DNA from: Chengkuizengella axinellae
GTDB taxonomy: Bacteria; Bacillota; Bacilli; Paenibacillales; KCTC-33759
Assembly: GCF_030730905.1 (NCBI RefSeq)
Contig: NZ_JAVAMP010000006.1
Coordinates: 62,001-126,000, forward strand
DNA length: 64,000 nt
Direction of reading: 5' to 3'
Of the stretch, positions 37,301 through 43,957 are shown piece after piece. The notes under the pieces are model-generated. The model was given only the letters and a program-made list of their open reading frames with translations, was not told where the DNA came from and did not search any database. Every line of letters begins with the position of its first letter. Positions within the stretch are counted from its first letter, which is position 1. The translations under genes and the position numbers were made by a program.

Positions 37301-40123
37301 CTCAAAGCTACCATTATAAACATGATTACCATCTTCCAATGGCTCTCTTGCTTCAGAATTATCAATATTTCTATACGGTGATGGTCCAGGTCTTTCACCT
37401 GCTTCTCTATACTCCCCATCTAATTCATACACACGAACATAGTCAATCAACATTTGCTGAGGAAATACTGTCGTTTCATCAGGGTAACCTGGCCAGTTCC
37501 CACCTACAGCTAAATTTAATTGAATATAAAAATCTCTATCATAAGGTGCTGGATATGTGAATTCTGCACCTTCGTTTGAATGCTTAGTAAACCAATCGTT
37601 TTGTTTTGAGAACAAGATGCCATCTACATACCATCTCATTTCACCTGGTTCCCATTCTAATGAGAATGTGTGGTATTCATCAGCGAAACTACCTCCATCA
37701 GGCAATTGGAACTGTTGTCCTGTGTGTGTCCAAGGATTACCATAATGAAGTGTTCCATAAACTGAATACGGATCATGCCCTAAATACTCCATAATATCAA
37801 TCTCACCTGATGAAGGCCATTCTCCATATAATTCATAATCCGTAGGCATCATCCAAATTGCAGGCCAAATCCCTTGTCCTTCTGGCATTTTTGCTCTGAA
37901 TTCATACTTCCCGTAAGTCCAATCTCCTTTTCCTTCTGTAGTTAACTTAGCAGAAGTATAATCATTGCCACCAAAACTCTCTTCATGAGCTTCTAGAATT
38001 AATGAGCCATCTTCAACACGTGCATTTTCCTCACGATTCGTATAGTTTTGCCACTCATTATTTCCGTAACCTCCACCACCTTGGATGAAGTTCCATTTAC
38101 TTCCATCGATTGATGAACCATCGAAGTTATCTTCCCAGACTAGATCCCATTTTTCGTTAGAAATATCTTCACTTGATAACTCAACTAGTGTGAATTTTAT
38201 AATTTCATTGTTTTCATTTATTTCATATACAGCTAAAATATTATTTATATCTTCATCTACCCCAGAAATATCATCACCAGACTCTGGATAATTAACTGAG
38301 TAATCATTTGGAGCCATTTCCCCAAGTAGAGGTCTCTCAATTGGAGTTAAAGCATTAGTTACTTTTACAGCTAAGTAATTTCCATCTGAAACTGGAGCTA
38401 TAAGATTTGTACTGGCATGTATGCTGCCTTCTTGCACTTCAACCCCTTCAAAAACGGGAGCTTCAAAGTTAATTGTTAATATTACATCTGAATCATTTCC
38501 ATCATCATCTTCAATTGAACCAGTAATAGTTAATGCTAAATTATCACCAAGTAATGACCTTATAGTACCTACCGATACACCATCCCCTAATAGATCAAGA
38601 TCACCTAATAGATCAGAAACAGTAAAGGATGCTTTTCCATTTTTAAAGGAAGCTTCGAAATCCTGAATATCTACATTGAAATCCGTACTTTTACCACTTA
38701 GACGTTTAGTATCACTAGAGGATTCTATACTAAATTGAGTGATCATATCACCATCAGCTAGAACTAGTGGTAATACAAAGTGGAATTCATTTCTAGCATC
38801 TTTTACAGCTGAAAGGGTTTGATCACCAATTACTACAGATGCTGATTTAATAGAAGGAGATGTTCTATCAATTGGATCGTCATCGTCATCATCTTTAGTA
38901 ACTTTTGGTTGGCTCTCTCCCTCAACATCCACTTCTACTGTAGAATCTTCTACGCCATCACCTCCAAGAGATGTTACATCTCCATCACCAGTAATTTTTG
39001 CAGCTACTTCTAATACTAAGGATTCTATTGAAGAACCTTGAGGAAGCTCTACTTCAACGCTTACTGCTTTTACTTCTACTGAATTAAATTCCCCTACTAA
39101 TTCAACATTTGAATCTTTGGCAACTTCAGTAGAAAGAATAACATCAGTGAAACCTGCTCCATCAAGTTCAGATTCTTCCAATTTAGCACCAGAGTTTAAT
39201 GTTACTTCTTTTACTTCTGATTCACCTTTAACTACGATACGGATGTTTCCGTCTTTCTTATCAACAATCACTGTGACTAGAACTGTATCCGTTAAATGAA
39301 CACTGTTTTCTCCACCACCAAGAATCGTAGTAGTCCCATTCACAGTCACATTATTTAAGAATACGTCTCCTTCACCAATACCTTCAGCTAGAAGAAGATC
39401 TCCTTCGATCACTAGGTTCTGCAATGTAACATCAGAAGCTGTGACTGTCACGTTGTGCGTAATGGTTTCTATACCTTCTTCAGGTCCATAGGTTCCAGCT
39501 TCATTGTATGTAAACAAATATTCAAAAGCACGTTCGATCATCACAATCGCTTCCGCACGTTTTGTTAAGCCTTCTGGTTGAATTGTATTATCGTTGTAAC
39601 CGGTTACGATCCCTAAATCAACCAGGGCACCGATTTCACCTTTAGCCCAATCTGCAATACTATCTACATCATCATATGAAGCAACTGCATTTGCATTTAC
39701 CTCTAAATCTAGCAATCTGAAAACCATCACTGCTAATTCTTGACGTGTAATATTCTGATCAGGTTTAAACGTTCCATTCTCATAACCTGTCATAAAACCG
39801 GCTGCTAATGCTTTAGATACATCATTATAGAACCAATCGGCTACTTCTACATCTGAAAAAGCAACCTCAGCTGTTTCCTCATGTTCAAATGATCGATTAA
39901 CTAAAGCAGCTGCTTCAGCTCTTGTTATCGTTTGATTTGGTTTATATACGCCTTCCCCATAACCGTTTAATAAACCGTTTTCAATCCATTGTTTCAATTG
40001 TTTTTCCGCCCAATGTCCATCAATATCTGATGATCCTGCCGCAAAAACTGGACTTATCATAGAAAAAATCATGCTAAATGTTAATAAGACAACTAATAGT
40101 TTTCTAGCGCGTTTGTTATTCAA
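31346..40123 (-). CDS. Giant S-layer-anchored double-GH16 beta-1,3-glucanase with ten carbohydrate-binding modules
   Basis: A 2925-aa surface enzyme. I prefer TTG 40123, which has GGGAGG upstream; the ATG at 40138 overlaps that site. Layout: signal peptide (1-28); three SLH domains (33-205) for wall binding; a beta-helix-like segment (215-320) common in Paenibacillus SLH proteins; a DDDDDD linker near 395; the conserved pre-GH16 module (about 560-655); GH16 no. 1 (657-907) with Glu774/Asp776/Glu779; CBM4/9-like modules at 928-1078 and 1088-1244; CBM6-like (1251-1391); CBM4/9-like (1393-1538); GH16 no. 2 (1541-1795) with Glu1662/Asp1664/Glu1667; five more CBM4/9-like modules to 2604 and one at 2615-2769; an acidic Glu/Gln/Pro stretch and (DDPxG)22 tail. 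GH16 with EIDIME is the laminarinase type. Two cre-like sites lie upstream. Confidence 0.9.
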   Translation of the reverse strand: MNNKRARKLLVVLLTFSMIFSMISPVFAAGSSDIDGHWAEKQLKQWIENGLLNGYGEGVYKPNQTITRAEAAALVNRSFEHEETAEVAFSDVEVADWFYNDVSKALAAGFMTGYENGTFKPDQNITRQELAVMVFRLLDLEVNANAVASYDDVDSIADWAKGEIGALVDLGIVTGYNDNTIQPEGLTKRAEAIVMIERAFEYLFTYNEAGTYGPEEGIETITHNVTVTASDVTLQNLVIEGDLLLAEGIGEGDVFLNNVTVNGTTTILGGGENSVHLTDTVLVTVIVDKKDGNIRIVVKGESEVKEVTLNSGAKLEESELDGAGFTDVILSTEVAKDSNVELVGEFNSVEVKAVSVEVELPQGSSIESLVLEVAAKITGDGDVTSLGGDGVEDSTVEVDVEGESQPKVTKDDDDDDPIDRTSPSIKSASVVIGDQTLSAVKDARNEFHFVLPLVLADGDMITQFSIESSSDTKRLSGKSTDFNVDIQDFEASFKNGKASFTVSDLLGDLDLLGDGVSVGTIRSLLGDNLALTITGSIEDDDGNDSDVILTINFEAPVFEGVEVQEGSIHASTNLIAPVSDGNYLAVKVTNALTPIERPLLGEMAPNDYSVNYPESGDDISGVDEDINNILAVYEINENNEIIKFTLVELSSEDISNEKWDLVWEDNFDGSSIDGSKWNFIQGGGGYGNNEWQNYTNREENARVEDGSLILEAHEESFGGNDYTSAKLTTEGKGDWTYGKYEFRAKMPEGQGIWPAIWMMPTDYELYGEWPSSGEIDIMEYLGHDPYSVYGTLHYGNPWTHTGQQFQLPDGGSFADEYHTFSLEWEPGEMRWYVDGILFSKQNDWFTKHSNEGAEFTYPAPYDRDFYIQLNLAVGGNWPGYPDETTVFPQQMLIDYVRVYELDGEYREAGERPGPSPYRNIDNSEAREPLEDGNHVYNGSFEDGLEYWDFQPFETPDQFGGIAEISTENGVAEITIEQAGDATHAVQFVHPDIPLVQGEKYRLSFDAKTEGNRDMIVAVSGPNRNYERYTPDRTIQLTSDFDTISYDFKMELGTNYSARIEFNMGQASDLPVWIDNVRLEKLEVDPNAARDVLPNGNHIYNGRFDQGSDRMIYWDFETNGSADATTSVGSEIADRELDITIDNGGETLQSIILKQNKLNIQDQTSYILSFDASSSSDRTIDVQLKNEQSDLVYEKENEQIQLTNTMEAYSVVFDVNDENAEKGELQFWLGGEDDSDVTIDNVTLKVVTPPTVVDYKTVIEAENYSDMFGVQAENEGQTIGFIDQGDWLQYMIDVEEAGEYVISYLVATANSGSMTLLVEEGSAYTGQLPFGQEILEEDADGIYSMDVASTGGWNEWNFVRQTVELNEGVQTLQLYSPGVNHDVFIISSASDTEGEILVNGNLELGEAEWLNYVHNPDLGSIDIQDGQIDVSIVEESDQFWHIHLKQADLALKQGEKYLLSFDANTSLERDILVKVEAANFAPVGEGAEQIIKISPDNTSYEMSFTATDDMLGSLVVGLGGNIGDNGDNLDSHTITFDNFSIIEEWTLVWNDEFDGTEVDPNKWTFDIGNGEGGWGNNELEYYTDRPENAKVENGNLVITAKYEEDGYNGFDYTSAKLKTDELESWKYGKFEARIKLPTGQGLWPAFWMMPQNSEYGDWASSGEIDIMENWGSRPTEIGGAIHMGEDWPNNSSKHKNIFLPDGGVVTDWHTYGIEWEPGEIRWYVDGELYSTINNWYSKSLNQPLKNSFPAPFDKEFYMIMNLAVGGHFDGNPADNSIFDAEMLVDYVRVYELTGRPYMEVTSEPEVDMEPIPDEARKPLDDGNYVYNNNFDQNVDGEDSIEGVDGTSYWQFLHVDQFQGDGDVSIVEIDNRNYAKVDITQSGNQPFSIQLIQHLPVVKGHWYKLSFDAKTEDTRNISVKVGAGEDLEYIVYSPNETFSLTDEFNTYELLFQMPENTDINARIEFNLGLNDQDVWIGNVRFDEVEEPLLDFDAPHPPAGDGNLVYNGTFDQGYYDRLTYWQFATSNRADLNLSVGEETRELKVDVTDDGSNARDASVYQNGIELLEGETYELSFDARAKQGHDVNVELRNLDGSDIYFAETVSLTTDMEAYIFDFEMIEESNDLSQLAFYIGGQNTEVYFDNVKLIRTSIYDGVDLFPLKNGDFENGMDPWNPLIIDGGDGSFDINGNGEFQGNVNVAGDQPYSFLLIQSGLELKNGIDYIVSFNARATKNRDMLVTIEDSDYTRYFEDTVQLTSEMQTFSYEFTMEGNTIGDLKFSYGNLPGSDSAHEVIIDDVVLEVKNARQVASILENGTFDQGLTDWGNYFHNDAGAIGGVSVNDEQLVVDITNEGTDFWHAHVLQADLEFEEGQSYLLSFDAASTVDRKIQVKVENSGNQPVGANAEQIIDISSDMKTYEFPFVSNEENGALVLGFGGGIDGQSTIGAHEITLDNISIIEWGEYTPEPEPEPHELLNGSFDDGTSDWEFGERPEFQVIDGVMEINIGNLSGGPALWDLTLKQNNLALEQGKVYELSYDAYSTIERDILVKIEDSDYNPVGVGADRIEKITTENNKTYSFQFSMDYDLPSGNLVFGVGTELEAHTVYIDNITLSEVEIQNQSIGDELIQDGSFESNFEESWGSWTEVEGLAGYTVENTEELKVVINSLGNFPHSIQLLQEGLVFIEGNSYRVNFRAKADKERPINVNVGKPLAMNPWFNKYTDTVNETLSTEYRDYSFEFTMDQYSYNNGRIVIELGKINDELDFSGNVYFDDISITVVENPELNEDVQPLEIQAVEEGQEEVDQPVDDPTGDDPAGDDPTGDDPAGDDPTGDDPAGDDPTGDDPAGDDPAGDDPAGDDPAGDDPAGDDPAGDDPTGDDPAGDDPAGDDPTGDDPAGDDPTGDDPAGDDPAGDDPAGDDPSEEPQPAEEPSGE
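31389..31718 (-). repeat. 15-bp tandem repeat, 22 units, encoding (DDPA/TG)n
   Basis: Twenty-two head-to-tail 15-bp units (minus strand AGCAGGTGATGATCC or the AACAGG variant) inside the 3' end of the giant GH16 gene. Units alternate between Ala and Thr at the fourth residue; a few carry a synonymous change. Since 15 is divisible by three, all frames on both strands stay open across it, which produces two antisense reading frames (31337-31777, 31375-31827) and an out-of-frame sense-strand one (31318-31725). None is real. Confidence 0.95.
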
Positions 40124-40180
40124 ATTTTTTCCTCCCATGTATAAGTAGTTTTACTGTGTACTTATGAATTTTTCTTTTTT

Positions 40181-40194
40181 TGAAATCGTTTTCA
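40181..40194. promoter_or_regulatory. cre-like operator 1 upstream of the giant GH16 gene
   Basis: TGAAATCGTTTTCA, matching the CcpA cre consensus TGWAANCGNTNWCA at every constrained position, 57 bp upstream of the start. Confidence 0.6.
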
Positions 40195-40240
40195 ATAGAC
40201 TTATAAATTTAAATAATTTCTTATAAAAATACAGTATTTC

Positions 40241-40254
40241 TGAAATCGTTTTCA
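40241..40254. promoter_or_regulatory. cre-like operator 2 upstream of the giant GH16 gene
   Basis: A second exact copy of TGAAATCGTTTTCA exactly 60 bp from the first, a spacing compatible with a loop between two bound LacI-family dimers. The remainder of the gene-free stretch 40139-40467 holds the upstream gene's terminator. Confidence 0.6.
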
Positions 40255-40346
40255 ATATGAAGAAAAAATTTACGTCTTCATAATACACCTCCAGTACGAT
40301 GTTTTATATATAAATTGAGTAAGAAATATATGTTAAAAACAGTATA

Positions 40347-40376
40347 AAGCTGTTAACATTTGAATGTCAACAGCTT
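40347..40376 (-). terminator. Probable terminator of the secreted GH16 gene
   Basis: AAGCTGTT-x-ACATT / AATGT-x-AACAGCTT with a 2-nt loop; on the minus strand followed only by TTTA, so termination may be partial. Confidence 0.5.
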
Positions 40377-40467
40377 CATACTAATCTTTCACAAATCTGC
40401 AATAAAAGCTAATATTCTTATAGACTTTTCTTTCATTTTTCTGCAATAATAGAAATTATTTTCATTT

Positions 40468-43400
40468 TTATTCTTTAATTATACTAATATTATCAAAGAA
40501 TACATCTCCTGTTACAGCTTCTCCGTCAATTGCTCCTAACTCAAATACAATTTTACCGTTATCATAACTAGCTTCATTCATAGTAAATGTAAAAGTATAG
40601 GTTTGCATTTCAGTACTTAACTCAATTTGCTGAGTTTCAACATATGGGATAAACCATGGAGCAGTGTCTAGACCTTTACCAACATTCACATTTATTTTCT
40701 TTGGAGATGTAGATTTTGCATCAAAACTTACCGTATAGGTCTCACCACTAACAAATGGCAATCCTTCTTGAACTACTTGAGGAATAAATGGCAAGCCGCC
40801 TATGCTTTCAAGCTGCACTTTAAACAAACCATTTTCAACTAATGCATCACCTTCTGCAAGTCCGTTCCATTCATCTCCCCACCAAACAAACCATGGTGCT
40901 ACCTCTGAATCAAAAGTTCCATTTGTAATTAGATCTTGCCCTTGATTTTGATTATTAGCTGAAAGAGCGAACCAGTCTAAATTTACTCCTGGTGATGCAA
41001 TTTGCAGTGTTTGAATACCTTCTTCTAATTCAATCGTTTGACTAACGATGCTCCAGTTATTCCAACCACCTGTACTTGCTACGTCCATCTTATACACTTG
41101 ATCAGCTTCTGTTTCAGTAATTTCTTCATTAAATGCTAATTCGCCTGTGTACGCACTACCTGCTTCTGTTAATAACGTTAAACTTCCTGTATCTACGTTA
41201 GAAGCTACGGAATAAGAAATAACATATTCTCCTGCTTCTTTTACATCAATCGCATATTGCAGCCAGTCCCCTTCATCAATAAATCCAATGGTACTGCCAT
41301 CATTTTCAGCGATGATTCCAGACATGCTCACATAGTTTTCAGCTTGAATTTGAGTGCTTCCTTCCACACTCATAGGTGGTGAAATCACTTTCATCGTCAC
41401 ATTGTCCAAATAAACTCCTGCAGCATCATTTCCGAATAAAAATTGCAGCAATGAATGTTCATCAGTGGCACTACTCATTGTAAATACAGTAGTGTAACTT
41501 TGAGTTGTCGCAGATAAATCAAAGGACTGATTCATATACGTTTCAGTTTGTTCTGCATTAGATAGTTCAATTTCAAATGTTCTTTCAGTTTCCGCTCTAG
41601 CATCAAAAGAAACCAAATAACTTTGACCTTCTGTAATATTTAAATTATTTTGACTTACAGCAATGGAATCTGCAGAAGTTCCTGCTTTTTCAACAGATAC
41701 GAAAAGCTCACGATCATAGATGTCACTATTAACAACAGTAGAAGCCGCAGCATCTTCATTAACAGATAAATCCCAGAATGCTAATCGATCTGAACCTTGA
41801 TCAAATGTTCCATTATAAATATAGTTCCCGTCAGGCAGCACTGTTTTAGGTGCGTTTGGATCTTTTTCAATTTTTTCTAGACGTACGTTGTCTAAATAAA
41901 CAGGAAGCGTTGAGCCTTGACCCATATTAAAATCAATACGTGCATTGTTATCAGTAGGTTGAACTACATCAAACACATACTCAAATTGTTGTTGTGTATC
42001 TGTAATACCCACTGTTTGATCTTGCAAATATCGAGCGAAATTATTATCTGGTCCAACTACACTAACAGACATGGATCGATCAGCTGTTGACCAAGCATCA
42101 AAAGATAATTTATATCTTTCACCATTTTCAATTGGTAGATTTGGATGTGAGAATTGAATGGCCCAAGGTGCATCCCCTGCATTCGTGATTGTAGTATTTA
42201 ATACACCATCCACAACCGTAGCTTCACCTACACCACCAAATAAATCACTTGGCTCAAAAGGTTGGAAATCCCAATAAGCTAAATCTTCATCAAAACTTCC
42301 ATTATAAACATAGTTTCCATCTTCTAAAGGCTCTCTGCCTTCTGAGTCATTACTGCTAAAAGGAGATGGACCTGGTCTTTCACCAGCTTCTCTATACTCC
42401 CCATCTAATTCATACACACGAACATAGTCGATTAATAATTGCTGAGGGAATACAGTCGTTTCATCAGGGTATCCTGGCCAGTTTCCACCAACAGCTAAGT
42501 TTAATTGGATATAAAAATCTCTATCATATGGTGCAGGATAAGTGAAGTTTTCTGCTCCTTGAGGATCTTTAGAGAACCAATCATTTTGTGTAGAGAATAA
42601 AATTCCATCCACATACCATCTCATTTCACCTGGTTCCCATTCCAACGTAAACGTATGATAATCATCTACAAAGTTTTCACCACTTGGAAGTTGAAAATGC
42701 TGGCCAGTATGTGTCCATGGTACACCATAATGTAAAGTTCCATATACAGTGTATGGATCATGTCCTAAATATTCCATAATATCAATCTCACCTGAAGAAG
42801 GCCATGCATCATACACATCATAATCCGTAGGCATCATCCAAATCGCAGGCCAAATTCCTTGACCTTCTGGCATTTTTGCTCTAAATTCATACTTCCCGTA
42901 AGTCCAATCTCCCTTACCTTCTGTAGTTAATTTTGCAGAAGTATATTCATTTCCTTCAAATTGCTCTTCATGTGCTTCAAGAATTAGAGAGCCATCTTCT
43001 ACCCTTGCATTCTTTTCACGATTGGTGTAGTTTTGCAGTTCGTTATTTCCATAACCACCGCCACCTTGAATGAAGTTCCATTTGCTCTCATCAATTACTG
43101 AACCGTCAAAGTTATCTTCCCACACTAGATTCCATTTTTCCTTTTGAACTTTACCTTTTGTAAGCTCTAGCAATTTAAAATCTACTACTTTATTATTTTC
43201 ATCAGCTAAGTAAACACCAAGATATTTGTTAATCTCTGCATCCACTCCAGAAATATCATCTAAAGGAGTGTATGGATTAATAATTGAAAAATCAGTTGCT
43301 ACATCATCTCCAGCACTAGGAGTCTCAATGGGTACACTTGAAACCTTTACTGCTAGATGATAAACGCTTTCATCAAATTTAACGTCTACTTCTGTTGAAC

Positions 43401-43539
43401 CGTGTAATTGACCTTTTGAAGCTCTCGGATTAAAATTGTTTGATGCAGGTGCGTCATTTTTGTTTTCGCCTGCGAATACGATTTGGAAACTTCCCATAAT
43501 CATCATTAGAACAAGTAAAATGGACAATAATTTCTTCAA
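40468..43539 (-). CDS. Secreted GH16 beta-1,3-glucanase with CBM4/9 and CBM6 modules
   Basis: A 1023-aa protein with a cleavable signal peptide (1-23, FAGE). Layout: conserved pre-GH16 module (about 40-130), GH16 (133-380) with the EIDIME catalytic centre Glu251/Asp253/Glu256, CBM4/9-like modules at about 405-555 and 565-720, CBM6-like (about 730-860, with AENYVSMSG and IGFIDEGDWLQY), and a C-terminal CBM4/9-like module (about 875-1020). It has no SLH or LPxTG, so it should be released or held only by its modules. The GH16 core is very close to GH16 no. 1 of the giant enzyme and to the next gene, pointing to duplication within the locus. The start is ATG behind AAGGAGAG. Confidence 0.93.
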   Translation of the reverse strand: MKKLLSILLVLMMIMGSFQIVFAGENKNDAPASNNFNPRASKGQLHGSTEVDVKFDESVYHLAVKVSSVPIETPSAGDDVATDFSIINPYTPLDDISGVDAEINKYLGVYLADENNKVVDFKLLELTKGKVQKEKWNLVWEDNFDGSVIDESKWNFIQGGGGYGNNELQNYTNREKNARVEDGSLILEAHEEQFEGNEYTSAKLTTEGKGDWTYGKYEFRAKMPEGQGIWPAIWMMPTDYDVYDAWPSSGEIDIMEYLGHDPYTVYGTLHYGVPWTHTGQHFQLPSGENFVDDYHTFTLEWEPGEMRWYVDGILFSTQNDWFSKDPQGAENFTYPAPYDRDFYIQLNLAVGGNWPGYPDETTVFPQQLLIDYVRVYELDGEYREAGERPGPSPFSSNDSEGREPLEDGNYVYNGSFDEDLAYWDFQPFEPSDLFGGVGEATVVDGVLNTTITNAGDAPWAIQFSHPNLPIENGERYKLSFDAWSTADRSMSVSVVGPDNNFARYLQDQTVGITDTQQQFEYVFDVVQPTDNNARIDFNMGQGSTLPVYLDNVRLEKIEKDPNAPKTVLPDGNYIYNGTFDQGSDRLAFWDLSVNEDAAASTVVNSDIYDRELFVSVEKAGTSADSIAVSQNNLNITEGQSYLVSFDARAETERTFEIELSNAEQTETYMNQSFDLSATTQSYTTVFTMSSATDEHSLLQFLFGNDAAGVYLDNVTMKVISPPMSVEGSTQIQAENYVSMSGIIAENDGSTIGFIDEGDWLQYAIDVKEAGEYVISYSVASNVDTGSLTLLTEAGSAYTGELAFNEEITETEADQVYKMDVASTGGWNNWSIVSQTIELEEGIQTLQIASPGVNLDWFALSANNQNQGQDLITNGTFDSEVAPWFVWWGDEWNGLAEGDALVENGLFKVQLESIGGLPFIPQVVQEGLPFVSGETYTVSFDAKSTSPKKINVNVGKGLDTAPWFIPYVETQQIELSTEMQTYTFTFTMNEASYDNGKIVFELGAIDGEAVTGDVFFDNISIIKE

Positions 43540-43726
43540 TTGAATTCTCTCCTTTTAAAGTAAGTTCATTAATAAAATTAAAATGAAACAATAAATATCA
43601 TACTAATCTGTTACATTCCCAAATAGAACTATGGTGCTGAACATAAAAGACATAAATAAAAGACAGGTATGTATCACCCCTTTCAAATTAATAAGTAATA
43701 ATAAATTAAATATTTTGAAAATAAAC

Positions 43727-43740
43727 TGGAATCGTTTTCA
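43727..43740. promoter_or_regulatory. cre-like site upstream of the secreted GH16 gene
   Basis: TGGAATCGTTTTCA, one base from the sites at 40181 and 40241 (third position), about 190 bp upstream of the start. The stretch 43540-43957 otherwise contains only a hairpin (43849-43874). Confidence 0.5.
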
Positions 43741-43848
43741 TTAATAGAATTGAAAAAGGTATTTTTATACTGTTGTAATATATATTAAACTAATTAGCTG
43801 TAGACTCGGATATTTATAAAAAGTAAAGAAGATTTCAAGTTTTGAGGA

Positions 43849-43874
43849 AAGAAGAGCTAGGCTTTGCTCTTCTT
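43849..43874 (-). terminator. Probable terminator of the membrane-tethered GH16 gene
   Basis: AAGAAGAGC / GCTCTTCTT with an 8-nt loop, 84 bp past the stop at 43958; the following tract on the minus strand is only partly T. Confidence 0.5.
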
Positions 43875-43957
43875 ATTCTAATAATAAAGCTCTTAACAAA
43901 ACATTGTCAATAGCTTTTCCTCATGACAAAATATTGTAATATATCTAATTTTTATAT

